Of a stretch of 64,000 nucleotides of DNA, positions 27,326 through 36,694 are shown in pieces. The position numbers were made by a program, and so were the translations under genes. How positions within the stretch are numbered: position 1 is the stretch's first letter; the number at the start of each line of letters is the position of its first letter. Source of the DNA: an uncultured Lachnospiraceae bacterium (lineage in GTDB: Bacteria > Bacillota > Clostridia > Lachnospirales > Lachnospiraceae). Location: contig CANOZK010000002.1 in the NCBI GenBank assembly GCA_947571775.1, positions 124,001 through 188,000 of the forward strand, read 5' to 3'. A model generated the notes under the pieces. It made no database searches. It was given only the letters and a program-made list of their open reading frames with translations, and was not told where the DNA came from.

Positions 27326-27349
27326 AAGCCCCCGAAAAGAGGGCTTTTT
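27326..27349 (+). terminator. Terminator after the gene relics
   Basis: AAGCCC pairs with GGGCTT across a 9-base loop and runs into a T tract on the plus strand. Confidence 0.7.
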
Positions 27350-27437
27350 CCTTGTCTTTTGTCTGCACAGTTTTTTATTACACAGTTTATCCACTGCCCG
27401 CTAAATCTTACACAGCTATTTACACAGCCATCCGCGC

Positions 27438-27474
27438 GAAAAAAGGGGATCCGCCCAAACGAGCCGATCCCCTT
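27438..27474 (-). terminator. Terminator of the rubrerythrin gene
   Basis: On the minus strand the 9-bp stem AAGGGGATC/GATCCCCTT is followed by a T run, 38 bp after the rubrerythrin stop. Confidence 0.85.
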
Positions 27475-27511
27475 AAATAACCAGTTTTCCTTGATTTTAC
27501 AAGGGTTTTTA

Positions 27512-28054
27512 TTAGCCGAAATATCTTTCCAGCAAGCCTTTGAATGCTTTGCCGTGTCTAGCCTCATCCCTAGCCATCTCATGCACGGTATCATGAATTG
27601 CATCCAGACCTGCTTCTTTAGCACGTCTTGCCAGATCCACTTTACCTGCGGTAGCGCCGTTCTCAGCGTCCACTCTCATTTGCAGGTTCTTCTTGGTACT
27701 GTCGGTTACTACTTCGCCCAACAGCTCTGCAAACTTAGCTGCATGTTCTGCTTCTTCAAAAGCAGCTTTCTCCCAGTAAGTACCGATTTCTGGATAGCCT
27801 TCTCTGTAAGCAACCCTTGCCATAGCCAGGTACATACCAACTTCTGAACATTCGCCCTGAAAGTTTGCTCTTAAATCAGCGATGATATCTTCGCTAACGC
27901 CTTTTGCTACGCCAACTACATGTTCTGCTGCCCAAGTCATATCACCTTCCTGTTTGTTGAATTTGGAAGCTGGTGCGCCGCACTGCGGGCATTTTTCAGG
28001 AGCGGAATCTCCTTCGTGAACGTAACCACATACACTGCATACAAATTTAGCCAT
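27512..28054 (-). CDS. Rubrerythrin with N-terminal rubredoxin domain
   Basis: The 180-residue protein starts with a rubredoxin-type iron site (C6, C9, C22, C25) and continues with a ferritin-like di-iron domain with glutamates in EAEHAAKF and [13 protein letters not shown]. This reversed domain order is typical of the clostridial reverse rubrerythrins, which act as NADH-dependent peroxide reductases in anaerobes. It starts with ATG after AAGGAG. A PerR-type regulator is encoded 126 bp upstream on the same strand, consistent with peroxide control. Confidence 0.95.
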   Translation of the reverse strand: MAKFVCSVCGYVHEGDSAPEKCPQCGAPASKFNKQEGDMTWAAEHVVGVAKGVSEDIIADLRANFQGECSEVGMYLAMARVAYREGYPEIGTYWEKAAFEEAEHAAKFAELLGEVVTDSTKKNLQMRVDAENGATAGKVDLARRAKEAGLDAIHDTVHEMARDEARHGKAFKGLLERYFG

Positions 28055-28180
28055 TTTTTTGTTCTCCTTTTTCTTCGTTTTTTATTTTAAGCCGGATATG
28101 AAAACTATGCCTGTCCTTCTGCAAACGAAAGCCGGCCGCCCCATATCCGAGTTGCATTGAAGCCGGATGCATATAACGGA

Positions 28181-28579
28181 TTAATCGTTTTTTTTATTCT
28201 TTATACATTCCCTGCACAATCCAAAAAAATGCACTTTGTAACTGTCGATATCCCCAGCAAAGTTTTTCCCCGCTTTTTCCATAATGTAATCAATGTTTTC
28301 CATTTCCAGGTCTATCACTTTATGGCATTGTCTGCAAATAAAATGATTGTGCGGAGACCTCCTGCCGTCAAAACGATCTGCTCCCTCCGACGTGGAAATC
28401 TTGATAATCTCTCCCATATCGGCCAATACAGACAGATTCCGATACACCGTTCCCAGACTGATATTGGGATAAATCTGGCGTACACTTTCATATATCATAT
28501 CAGCAGTGGGATGATCTTTCCGGGACTGTACCAGTTCTTTGATAGACTCTCTTTGGCGGCTGTATTTCAGTGCCCCCAT
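28181..28579 (-). CDS. perR: Fur-family peroxide regulator, PerR-like
   Basis: The 132-residue regulator has a winged helix (HPTADMIYESVRQIYPNISL then GTVYRNLSVLADMGEI), the metal-sensing segment RSPHNHFICRQCHK and the second zinc pair GLCREC. ATG at 28579 follows AAAGGAGGG; a longer frame lacks a binding site. The neighbouring rubrerythrin and the operator-like palindrome upstream support a PerR rather than a Fur role, but the exact metal ligands deciding this cannot be proved here. Confidence 0.87.
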   Translation of the reverse strand: MGALKYSRQRESIKELVQSRKDHPTADMIYESVRQIYPNISLGTVYRNLSVLADMGEIIKISTSEGADRFDGRRSPHNHFICRQCHKVIDLEMENIDYIMEKAGKNFAGDIDSYKVHFFGLCRECIKNKKND

Positions 28580-28691
28580 AATGCCCTCCTTTCCAGTACC
28601 CGTTTCTTCTGAAGCCACTGCGCCCCATACTATATATTGCAAGCGACCGTGCTCGGCTCAAATGATGACAATAAAGCATCACCCAATATAA

Positions 28692-28712
28692 TAACAGTAA
28701 TTATTACTGTTA
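28692..28712 (-). promoter_or_regulatory. PerR/Fur-box-like palindrome upstream of perR
   Basis: A perfect 10-1-10 palindrome, TAACAGTAAT-T-ATTACTGTTA, lies about 110 bp before the perR start and next to a TATATT -10 box on the minus strand. It resembles Per boxes (TTATAAT-x-ATTATAA) in size and AT pattern, suggesting autoregulation. Confidence 0.65.
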
Positions 28713-28830
28713 CCATAATATACCATTTTTTCTCGTCTGTCAATATATTTTTCCTCACTTTTGCTCTTTTCATTCCTCGATAAATAGAGTAAAATACAGG
28801 TAACGAATTTGCACAGAATCGAGGTTTTTT

Positions 28831-31206
28831 ATGAATCGAAAAGCAATATCTGCACTGGAATATACGAAAATTATCGACTTACTGACCGCGAAGGCTTCTT
28901 CTTCCCTGGGAAAAGATACCTGCCGCCGTCTCAAACCTATGACCGATTTACAGCGCATAGAAACGATGCAGCTTCAGACCTCCCACGCGCTGTCCAGGCT
29001 TTTCCAGAAAGGAAGCATCTCTTTTGGAAATGTAAAAGACATCGGAAGTTCTCTGAAACGCCTGGACGTGGGCAGCGCCCTGTCCGTGACGGAATTATTG
29101 GATATCTGCGCCCTTTTGGAAAATACCGGGCGTGTAAAAGCCTACGGCCGCCCAAACCGGGAGGATGCAGAGCCAGACTGCCTGAGCGCGCTGTTCCATT
29201 CCTTAGAGCCTTTGTATCCGCTCTCCACGGAAATCCGGCGGTGTATTCTTTCCCCGGAAGAAATCAGCGACGATGCCAGTCCCAAGCTCCGGCAAGTACG
29301 CCGGGAGTTGAAGAACACCAACGAGCGCGTCCACACCCAGCTTCACTCTATCCTAAACGGCAGCGCCCGTTCTTATTTGCAGGATGGCGTGATTACCATG
29401 CGTAATGGCCGCTACTGTCTTCCGGTAAAAGCCGAATACAAGAACCAGATATCCGGTATGGTGCACGATCAGTCTTCCACTGGCGCGACCCTGTTTATCG
29501 AGCCGATGGCCATTGTAAAACTAAATAACGATATCCGGGAGCTGGAAATCCGGGAACAGCAGGAGATTGAAGCGGTGCTGGCCACTTTAAGCGAGCTGGC
29601 CGCCGCCGATCGGGACGCCATCGAAAACAATCTGCGTCTCATGACGGAGCTGGATTTCATCTTTGCCCGCGCTTCCCTGGCCATGGAACAGAACGCCACA
29701 GCCCCTATTTTTAACCCGGAAAAAAGAATCCATCTGCGCAAGGCCAGACACCCCCTGATTCCCAAAAAACAAGCCGTGCCCATTGACGTGCGCCTGGGCG
29801 ATGAATTTGACCTGCTCGTGGTAACCGGGCCGAACACCGGAGGAAAAACCGTATCCATGAAAACCGTAGGGCTGCTGACGCTGATGGGTCAGTCCGGCCT
29901 GCACATTCCCGCCGCCGACCGCAGCGAACTGTCGGTCTTTGAGGAAGTCTACGCCGATATTGGAGACGAACAGAGCATCGAACAGAGCCTAAGTACCTTT
30001 TCCTCCCATATGACCAACGTGGTTTCTTTTATCGAAAAGGCGGACGCCGACAGTCTGGTGCTGTTTGACGAGCTGGGCGCCGGCACCGACCCCACGGAAG
30101 GCGCAGCCCTGGCGATTGCCATTTTATCCCATCTCCACGAGCAGGGCATCCGCACCATGGCCACTACCCATTACAGCGAGCTGAAAGTCTATGCGCTGGC
30201 CACTCCCGGAGTAGAAAATGCTTCCTGTGAGTTTGACGTGGAAACCCTGCGTCCTACTTACCGGCTGCTGATCGGCATCCCCGGCAAGAGCAACGCCTTT
30301 GCCATCTCCTCTAAGCTTGGACTGCCCGATTTTATGATTGAAAAAGCCAAACAGCAGATTGGCCAGCAGGACGAATCCCTGGAAGACGTGATCTCCAGTC
30401 TGGAGGCCAGCCGGATTAGCATGGAAAAAGAACAGACCGAGATCAGCCAGTACAAGCTGCAGATCAGCCAGTTAAAGGCTCAGTTGGAGGAAAAACAGGA
30501 CAAGATCGAGAAACGCCGGGAGAAGATCCTCCAGGACGCCACCGAAGAAGCCCATAAAATTCTTCAGGACGCCAAGGATTACGCCGATCAGTCCATTAAG
30601 CTGTACCACAAATTTCAGAAAAACCATGTAGATTTATCCGCCGTGGAAAAAGAACGGCAGCGTCTGCGCCAAAAGATGGATCAGGTCGAAAGCAAGATAA
30701 GCTTAAAGCCCGCTTCCCAGCCTAAGAAGAAATTAAAAGCTTCCGATTTGCATCTGGGAGATGGGGTAAAGGTATTGTCCATGAACTTAAAAGGCACAGT
30801 CAGCAGTCTGCCCGACGCAAAAGGCAATCTGTTTGTACAAATGGGCATCCTCCGCTCTCAGGTGAATCTCTCTGATCTAGAACTTTTGGACGAACCAGTC
30901 ATCACCGGGCCAGCTTTGAGCCGCACCGGTACCGGGAAAATCAAAGTCTCCAAATCCGCCGGGATTTCCACAGAGATCCAGCTATTGGGAAAAACCGTGG
31001 ACGAGGCCCTGGCAGAGCTGGATAAATATCTGGACGACGCCTACCTTGCCCATTTGAGTCAGGTGCGCATTGTCCACGGCAAGGGAACCGGCGCGCTGCG
31101 CAAAGGCGTACACAACTACCTCAAACGCCAAAAACACGTAAAATCTTATCGGCTGGGCGGCATGGGAGAAGGGGATTCCGGCGTGACAATTGTAGAGTTT
31201 AAGTAA
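28831..31206 (+). CDS. mutS2: Endonuclease MutS2
   Basis: The 791-residue MutS2 has the MutS-type ATPase core (Walker A GPNTGGKT near residue 332, DELGAGTDPTEGAAL as Walker B, then TTHYSELK), lacks the mismatch-recognition N-terminal domains of MutS1, has a long coiled coil after the ATPase (about 515-640) and ends in a Smr nuclease domain (IVHGKGTGALRKGVH). Family members suppress recombination or rescue collided ribosomes. It is followed 11 bp later by a two-component system and could be cotranscribed with it. Confidence 0.97.
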   Translation: MNRKAISALEYTKIIDLLTAKASSSLGKDTCRRLKPMTDLQRIETMQLQTSHALSRLFQKGSISFGNVKDIGSSLKRLDVGSALSVTELLDICALLENTGRVKAYGRPNREDAEPDCLSALFHSLEPLYPLSTEIRRCILSPEEISDDASPKLRQVRRELKNTNERVHTQLHSILNGSARSYLQDGVITMRNGRYCLPVKAEYKNQISGMVHDQSSTGATLFIEPMAIVKLNNDIRELEIREQQEIEAVLATLSELAAADRDAIENNLRLMTELDFIFARASLAMEQNATAPIFNPEKRIHLRKARHPLIPKKQAVPIDVRLGDEFDLLVVTGPNTGGKTVSMKTVGLLTLMGQSGLHIPAADRSELSVFEEVYADIGDEQSIEQSLSTFSSHMTNVVSFIEKADADSLVLFDELGAGTDPTEGAALAIAILSHLHEQGIRTMATTHYSELKVYALATPGVENASCEFDVETLRPTYRLLIGIPGKSNAFAISSKLGLPDFMIEKAKQQIGQQDESLEDVISSLEASRISMEKEQTEISQYKLQISQLKAQLEEKQDKIEKRREKILQDATEEAHKILQDAKDYADQSIKLYHKFQKNHVDLSAVEKERQRLRQKMDQVESKISLKPASQPKKKLKASDLHLGDGVKVLSMNLKGTVSSLPDAKGNLFVQMGILRSQVNLSDLELLDEPVITGPALSRTGTGKIKVSKSAGISTEIQLLGKTVDEALAELDKYLDDAYLAHLSQVRIVHGKGTGALRKGVHNYLKRQKHVKSYRLGGMGEGDSGVTIVEFK

Positions 31207-31217
31207 GGAGCCAAACT

Positions 31218-31916
31218 ATGGTAAACAAACAAAAAATCCTGATTGTGGATGACGATAACAACATTGCCGAGCTAATTGCCCTGTACCTGACAAAAGAATG
31301 CTTTGAAACCTCCATCGTCAACGACGGGGAGGGCGCGCTGAGCCAGTTCCAATCCTTCCAGCCCAACCTGATTCTGCTGGATCTGATGCTTCCGGGCATT
31401 GACGGCTATCAGGTGTGCCGGGAAATCCGGCAGAAATCCGACGTTCCCATTATTATGCTTTCTGCCAAGGGGGAAACCTTTGACAAAGTGCTGGGCCTGG
31501 AACTGGGAGCAGACGATTACATTATAAAGCCTTTCGACTCAAAAGAACTGGTAGCCAGAGTCCGCGCGGTGCTGCGCCGCTTCCAGGTCAAAGAGCCTGC
31601 GCTTGCTCCTTCCAACGAAAAATGCGCAAATTACCCAGATCTCAGTGTAAACCTGACCAACTATTCCGTGCTTTATAAGGGCAAACGCATCGACATGCCC
31701 CCAAAAGAGCTGGAACTGCTGTATTTTCTGGCTGCGTCCCCGAACCAGGTATTCACCCGTGAACAGCTTTTGGATCACATCTGGGGCTATGAATACATCG
31801 GGGATACGCGGACGGTGGATGTGCATATCAAACGCCTTCGTGAGAAGATTAAGGATCACAAATCCTGGTCTATCAGCACCGTATGGGGAATCGGATACAA
31901 ATTTGAGGTAAAATAA
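31218..31916 (+). CDS. OmpR-family response regulator
   Basis: The 232-residue regulator has a receiver domain with DDD at 11-13, phosphoacceptor D55 (LLDLMLPG) and the conserved lysine in IIKPFD, then an OmpR winged helix (PPKELELLYFLAASPNQVFT, and RTVDVHIKRLREK). It is 2 bp ahead of the histidine kinase gene and 11 bp after mutS2, with GGAG before the ATG. The regulated genes are not shown by the sequence. Confidence 0.95.
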   Translation: MVNKQKILIVDDDNNIAELIALYLTKECFETSIVNDGEGALSQFQSFQPNLILLDLMLPGIDGYQVCREIRQKSDVPIIMLSAKGETFDKVLGLELGADDYIIKPFDSKELVARVRAVLRRFQVKEPALAPSNEKCANYPDLSVNLTNYSVLYKGKRIDMPPKELELLYFLAASPNQVFTREQLLDHIWGYEYIGDTRTVDVHIKRLREKIKDHKSWSISTVWGIGYKFEVK

Positions 31917-31918
31917 TT

Positions 31919-33331
31919 ATGAGAAAAACCCTTTACCTGAAATTTATCCTGGCCTATCTGATCTTCGGCCTGCTGGGATTTATCGCCATATCTACCATCG
32001 GCTCCCGGCTGGTGCAAAGTTATCTGATCCGGCGCACCAGCGAACAGATTTATAAGGAGGCCAACGCCATCTCCTTTGACAACATGGTACGTTACCATAC
32101 GGCCTCCTACAATCTGGGAAATATTCACGAAACGCTTTCCTCCCTAGCCGTCTACCAGAGCGCAGAGATCTGGCTCATCAACCAAAAAGGGGAAGTCCTG
32201 CTGAGCACGGCTAACGAGGAACCTTACGATCCTCCCCTGGCCTTAGAAGGCTTTGACCCGATTACCTGGGGTTCCAGCTACTACCGAACAGGGAACTTTT
32301 TCGGCCATTTTCACGAATCCATGTTAAGCGTCATTGCGCCGATTACCTCCGATATCACCATCAAGGGGTACATCGCCATTCATTATCCTATGAACAGCAT
32401 CTATCAGGAGCGGGAACACATTTTGGCTGTCATCCACACCGTCTTTTTCCTGCTGTTTGCTTTATCCCTGCTGCTTTTGCTGCTGTTTACGTTCAGCGTT
32501 TACCGTCCTCTGCGGAAAATCACGATTGGCGCGGAAGAATATTCCGCGGGGCATCTGGATTATCAGATTCCGGTCTATTCACAGGATGAAATGGGCTACC
32601 TGGCCAAGACGCTGAATTATATGTCCGGGGAACTAAACAACAGCGGAGAATACCAGCGCAAATTTATCGCCAACATTTCCCACGATTTCCGTTCCCCGCT
32701 CACATCCATCAAGGGATACTTGGAGGCCATCGAGGACGGCACCATCAGCCCCGATAACCAGGAAAAATATATCCAGATTGTCTTAAATGAGACGGATCGC
32801 CTGGAAAAGCTGACGGAAAGTCTGCTCACGTTAAACAACCTGGACGTCAAAAGCCGCCTGATGCACCTGCGGGCCTTTGACATCAACAAAGTCATCAAAA
32901 ATACGGCAGCCACCTTTGAAGGCATCTGCCGCAATAAAAAAATATCCATCGAATTGATTTTGTCCGGCACACAGCTTTATGCTTATGCCGATATGGAACA
33001 GATTCAGCAGGTTCTCTACAATCTGTTGGATAATGCCATTAAGTTTAGCCCCAACGAATCCACCATCACCATCGAGACTACGGAAAAAAATGACCGAATC
33101 CTGGTATCCGTCAAGGATCGGGGCACCGGTATCAGCAAAGAAAATCTACCAAAGATCTGGAACCGTTTTTTCAAGGAGGATTCCTCACGGGGCAAAGACC
33201 GCAAAGGCACGGGCCTGGGTCTTTCCATTGTAAAAGAAATCATCAACGCCCACAACCAGAACATCGACGTGATCAGCACCGAAGGCGTCGGAACGGAATT
33301 TATATTCAGCCTGGACAGAATGAAAGATTAA
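31919..33331 (+). CDS. Sensor histidine kinase (HAMP, HisKA, HATPase)
   Basis: The 470-residue kinase has two membrane segments (about residues 8-28 and 167-192) flanking an extracellular sensor of ~140 residues, a HAMP linker (YRPLRKITIGAEEYSAG), the phosphoacceptor H255 in ANISHDFRSPLTS, and ATP-binding boxes (NLLDNAIKFSP, DRGTGI, GTGLGLSI). It is the partner of the preceding OmpR-type regulator. Its stop overlaps the stop of trmL on the other strand by 4 bp. Confidence 0.95.
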   Translation: MRKTLYLKFILAYLIFGLLGFIAISTIGSRLVQSYLIRRTSEQIYKEANAISFDNMVRYHTASYNLGNIHETLSSLAVYQSAEIWLINQKGEVLLSTANEEPYDPPLALEGFDPITWGSSYYRTGNFFGHFHESMLSVIAPITSDITIKGYIAIHYPMNSIYQEREHILAVIHTVFFLLFALSLLLLLLFTFSVYRPLRKITIGAEEYSAGHLDYQIPVYSQDEMGYLAKTLNYMSGELNNSGEYQRKFIANISHDFRSPLTSIKGYLEAIEDGTISPDNQEKYIQIVLNETDRLEKLTESLLTLNNLDVKSRLMHLRAFDINKVIKNTAATFEGICRNKKISIELILSGTQLYAYADMEQIQQVLYNLLDNAIKFSPNESTITIETTEKNDRILVSVKDRGTGISKENLPKIWNRFFKEDSSRGKDRKGTGLGLSIVKEIINAHNQNIDVISTEGVGTEFIFSLDRMKD

Positions 33332-33819
33332 CGCCACTGATATTTGGTCAGCGCTCCTTCTAACTGCATCTGGGCAAACTCCTGCTGCCGCAGCGCTTCA
33401 TACAGAACGATTGCCGCCGAGTTGCTCAGATTCAGGGAGCGGATATCCTCTTTCATTGGAATCCGTATCGCAGCTTCCTGGTTTTTTAGCAGGATTTCCT
33501 CTGGAATTCCCGCGCTCTCCTTGCCAAACATCAGATAATCGTCTTTTTCATAGCGAACCTGAGTATAAATCTGTGGGGCTTTGGTGCTGGCATAGTAAAT
33601 CTTTGCCCCCGGATTCTTCTCCAAGAAATCCTCATAATTCAGATAAACGTTCACGTCCAGATCCTGCCAGTAATCCATGCCCGCCCGTTTGATCTCCTTT
33701 TCACTCAGTCGAAAGCCCAGCGGCTCGATCAAATGCAACCGGGTGCCCGTGGCCACACAGGTGCGCCCGATATTTCCCGTATTGGCCGGAATCTCCGGCT
33801 CCAACAGCACAATATTCAA
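33328..33819 (-). CDS. trmL: tRNA (cytidine/uridine-34 2'-O)-methyltransferase
   Basis: The 163-residue SPOUT methyltransferase modifies the wobble base of leucine tRNAs. The knot motifs are visible: IVLLEPEIPANTGNIGRTC, then LMFGKESAGIPEEIL and SLNLSNSAAIVLYEALRQQ. The best start is the TTG at 33819, giving MNIVLLEP, with GGAGGG just upstream; a longer frame from 33897 overlaps the previous gene and is less likely. It is the last gene of a minus-strand operon. Confidence 0.93.
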   Translation of the reverse strand: MNIVLLEPEIPANTGNIGRTCVATGTRLHLIEPLGFRLSEKEIKRAGMDYWQDLDVNVYLNYEDFLEKNPGAKIYYASTKAPQIYTQVRYEKDDYLMFGKESAGIPEEILLKNQEAAIRIPMKEDIRSLNLSNSAAIVLYEALRQQEFAQMQLEGALTKYQWR

Positions 33820-33835
33820 AATGATCCCTCCTACT

Positions 33836-34819
33836 CTATGGCAGCCGGTACAGTTCGTCGCTTTGGGGACGATCCAGATAACGGATCTCTTCTCCATTGC
33901 GAAGAATCCGATCCCGGCCCTTGGTAGTCTGCCCGATTAATACAGCGGGAATGCCTGCCTCCCGAAGCCTGCGCACTAACGCGGCACCCCGCGTCGTGCC
34001 AATCAGCATGGAACCGCTGGACATCAGTTGATAAGGGTTTAACCCATATCGTTCACAGATCTCTACCGATTCCTGCCGGATCGGAATCTGCCGCAGCTCC
34101 ACATCCAATCCCACTCCGGCCCCCTCGCCGAATTCCCAGAGCGCCCCTAAGATACCGCCCTCGGTAATGTCGTGCATAGCGCTGACCCCATGGGCAACGG
34201 CGATGCGGCTTTCCGGCAAAACCGATAAATATTGGTCAAATCTTTTTGCCGTATCGACAAGTTCCTCTGGAAGCGCCTTTTTCAAATCCGCTTCTTTTTC
34301 CTTGGCAATGATCGAGGTGCCCTCCAGGGCAATCCACTTCGTTACGATCAGATCGTCTCCCGCTTTTAGACCATTGGTCAGCACTTCCTGTCCTTTCTTC
34401 ACTTTTCCGACTCCTGCCACGGAAATTAGCGGTTGTCTGACCACGTTTGTAACCTCTGTATGACCGCCCAAAACCTCCATGTGCAGCGCCTTGCAGGTTT
34501 GTTCCACATCCCGCATCATCACGCGCAGCTCGGATTCTGCCGTCTCCTCTGGGATCAGAATGGTCAGCATCACGCCCACAGGCTCCGCGCCGGAAGCTGC
34601 TAGGTCATTTGCCGTAATATGAATACTATGACTTCCTATGTCTTTCACAGTTCCAGTGATGGGATCCGCGGACATCACGAACATTTCATCTGAATCCAGC
34701 GCAACCACTGCACAGTCCTGCCCGACTCCCGGCCCCATGAGAACTTCCTCCCTGCGGTGGCCCACCTCTTTTAACACGGAACGGAGCAGCACCTGCTCCG
34801 GCAGCTTCCCAATGTTCAT
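33836..34819 (-). CDS. AIR-synthase/HypE-superfamily protein
   Basis: The 327-residue protein belongs to the PurM/HypE/SelD ATP-binding superfamily: GPGVGQDCAVVAL, then MSADPITGT, the ANDLAASGAEPVGV motif, and the C-terminal HDITEGGILGALWEF with SSGSMLIGT. It lacks the cysteine tail of HypE and hydrogenase genes are absent, so the reaction is unknown. ATG at 34819 directly follows the leader element (copy C). TrmL lies 16 bp downstream. Confidence 0.82.
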   Translation of the reverse strand: MNIGKLPEQVLLRSVLKEVGHRREEVLMGPGVGQDCAVVALDSDEMFVMSADPITGTVKDIGSHSIHITANDLAASGAEPVGVMLTILIPEETAESELRVMMRDVEQTCKALHMEVLGGHTEVTNVVRQPLISVAGVGKVKKGQEVLTNGLKAGDDLIVTKWIALEGTSIIAKEKEADLKKALPEELVDTAKRFDQYLSVLPESRIAVAHGVSAMHDITEGGILGALWEFGEGAGVGLDVELRQIPIRQESVEICERYGLNPYQLMSSGSMLIGTTRGAALVRRLREAGIPAVLIGQTTKGRDRILRNGEEIRYLDRPQSDELYRLP

Positions 34820-34882
34820 CTTTTCCTCCTCCTGACGCACTTGCTGCGCCGTCTGGATTAATTCGGAAGTTTCCTTCCAAAC
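34820..34882 (-). repeat. Leader element copy C before the AIR-synthase-like gene
   Basis: On the minus strand: TTTGGAAG-GAAA-CTTCCGAA (near 34863-34881), TTAATCCAGA, a CGGCGCA/TGCGTC-type stem, then AGGAGGAGGAAAAG directly before ATG at 34819. It is the most diverged of the four copies in the spacer, but keeps the first hairpin and the ribosome binding site. Confidence 0.8.
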
Positions 34883-34889
34883 TTCTTCC

Positions 34890-35003
34890 TTACATAATCG
34901 CAAATTCCAGTACAACAGGTACGACCATAGCCAACACCAGAATCACCGAGATGATAATTGTGATGATTCTGCGGTTTTTTCGGTTAAAAAATCCTCCTGC
35001 CAT
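34890..35003 (-). CDS. 37-residue single-pass membrane peptide
   Basis: A short gene starting at ATG 35003 after AAGGTG. The product has a basic N terminus (MAGGFFNRKNRR) and one hydrophobic helix (IITIIISVILVLAMVVPVVL), ending EFAIM. It resembles the very small DUF4044-like membrane proteins of Firmicutes in layout, but I cannot confirm membership. It lies between the radical SAM gene (17 bp upstream) and the AIR-synthase-like gene, inside the operon; its stop is 7 bp before leader element copy C. Confidence 0.7.
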   Translation of the reverse strand: MAGGFFNRKNRRIITIIISVILVLAMVVPVVLEFAIM

Positions 35004-35020
35004 ATGTTACACCTTGCCTT

Positions 35021-36694
35021 TCATAATACAATTTTCTGTCCTTCTACGTTGTTTGTCAATGGATTCCGGTATCGATAATCAAATAATAAGGTTTCGCCCG
35101 ATAATACTTCTATATGAACCGTCTTTGGCAGCCCTTCGCGGCGAATATAATCCCGGATCGCTTTCTGCCAGGCTTCCTGCCCGCTCATCCAATCCGGCCG
35201 GGACTTCAGCTTCTCGCGGCTGTATAAGTCTACCGTCATAGCTTCCCTTGCCGCTTCCAGTCTTTCTTGGTTCCGTTCTTCCAGAAATTCCAACAAAATC
35301 TCATATCTGCGCATCCGGGAATGCGAAATCTGGCCATAGCCTTTTTCCTCATAAAACCGCCCCAGCTCCTCATAAAGAGCAAACGGCGAGGAAAACAGGC
35401 CCTCCAACAGCGGCAGCGTATGCTCGAATTGTCCACTATTATAATATATTTCTACCATACTTTCCACCTGTTTCAGGGAAAGAATTTCTCCATAAGAGAT
35501 CCAGTTCGTTTTCAAGACCTCATAGGGTTCCCGCTCCAGATAGACGCAGCCGTATTCCTCTGCCATGCGCTCCATCCGGGAGCCTTTGAGCACTTTGAGA
35601 AAGCCAAGCTGTAACTGCTGGGGCTGCATCCGATATACCCGATTAAAAGATTGCCGAAAGCTTTCATAACCTTCATAAGGCAGCCCGGCGATCAGATCCA
35701 GATGCTGATGGATATTCTTTCCCTGATGAATCTGCGCCACATTGGCTTCCAGCTTTTCCAGATCCATCGCCCGGTCAATCTCCCGAATCGTGTTCGGATT
35801 GACCGACTGCACGCCGATCTCCAATTGAATCAGTCCGGGACGCATTGTGCGCATACAGGCAATTTCTTCTGGCCCCAGCAAATCCGCCCCGATTTCAAAA
35901 TGAAAATTGGTGACGCCTTGATCCTGCTCAACCAGAAACCGCCAGATCTCCAGAGCGCGCGCCCGATTGCAGTTAAACGTCCGGTCTACAAATTTTACCT
36001 GGGGAACCTTTTGGTCAATGAAAAACCGCAACTCTTTTTTTACCAAATCCAGACTCCGAAAGCGCAGTTTTTTATCCAGGGAAGACAGACAATAACTGCA
36101 CGAAAACGGACAGCCCCGGCTGCTCTCATAATAGATAATCCGGTTTGTAAAATCTTCGAGATTACCGTATGGAAACGGCAGTTCATCCATATCCAACAGT
36201 TCCCGCTCATCTGTTTCATAAATTATCCCTGCCCGGCGAAAAGTAAGGCCTGGAATATCTTCCAGTTCTTGCGCGGCGCAGTCCAAGCGAACATGCTTTA
36301 CCAATTCCAGAAACGAGGCTTCTCCCTCCGCGCGCAGCACTCCGTTTACCGCAGGATGCGCCTCTAGGTATGCGCGGGCGCAGTAGGTGACCTCCGGGCC
36401 GCCCACCCAGATCTGGGTTTCGGGGAGCAGTTTGTGGATCTCTGCGGCCAAATCATCAATCAGCGTCTTATTCCAGATATAGCAGGAAAAACAAAGCAAT
36501 CCCGGTTGGCTCTGATACAGATCCTTTAAAATCTCTCCAAACGGCTGGTTGATGGTATATTCCTTTAACTTTACCGGATGCCCCGCCTGCCCGGCATAGG
36601 CTTTCAGACTATAAACCGCCAGATTGGAATGAATATATTTGGCGTTGACCGCGGCCAGAACTACGTTTTTCTCACAACAGCTTATTTTCCTCAC
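35021..36694 (-). CDS. B12-binding-domain radical SAM protein (DUF4080 type)
   Basis: The 557-residue protein has an N-terminal cobalamin-binding-like fold (VVLAAVNAKYIHSNLAVYSL, then PGLLCFSCYIWN), the radical SAM cluster motif SRGCPFSCSYCLSS (three cysteines binding the 4Fe-4S cluster), GVQSVNPNTIREI, and a C-terminal DUF4080 region. Substrate is unknown. The only start that keeps the N terminus is GTG at 36694, overlapping the end of cysQ by 23 bp, without a clear ribosome binding site, so translational coupling to cysQ is likely. Confidence 0.9.
   Translation of the reverse strand: MRKISCCEKNVVLAAVNAKYIHSNLAVYSLKAYAGQAGHPVKLKEYTINQPFGEILKDLYQSQPGLLCFSCYIWNKTLIDDLAAEIHKLLPETQIWVGGPEVTYCARAYLEAHPAVNGVLRAEGEASFLELVKHVRLDCAAQELEDIPGLTFRRAGIIYETDERELLDMDELPFPYGNLEDFTNRIIYYESSRGCPFSCSYCLSSLDKKLRFRSLDLVKKELRFFIDQKVPQVKFVDRTFNCNRARALEIWRFLVEQDQGVTNFHFEIGADLLGPEEIACMRTMRPGLIQLEIGVQSVNPNTIREIDRAMDLEKLEANVAQIHQGKNIHQHLDLIAGLPYEGYESFRQSFNRVYRMQPQQLQLGFLKVLKGSRMERMAEEYGCVYLEREPYEVLKTNWISYGEILSLKQVESMVEIYYNSGQFEHTLPLLEGLFSSPFALYEELGRFYEEKGYGQISHSRMRRYEILLEFLEERNQERLEAAREAMTVDLYSREKLKSRPDWMSGQEAWQKAIRDYIRREGLPKTVHIEVLSGETLLFDYRYRNPLTNNVEGQKIVL

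Noticed and set aside
27380..27400. Single TTATCCACT near 27388 as a further DnaA site
   Set aside because: It has a mismatch and stands alone, so chance is sufficient.
28084..28152. CGGATATG...CATATCCG inverted repeat before the rubrerythrin gene as an operator
   Set aside because: The arms are 50 bases apart and do not resemble the palindrome upstream of perR; too weak to assign.
34819..34915. N-terminal extension of the AIR-synthase-like protein up to 34915
   Set aside because: The extension is the leader element copy C read as protein; the element ends at the ATG at 34819 with its own ribosome binding site.
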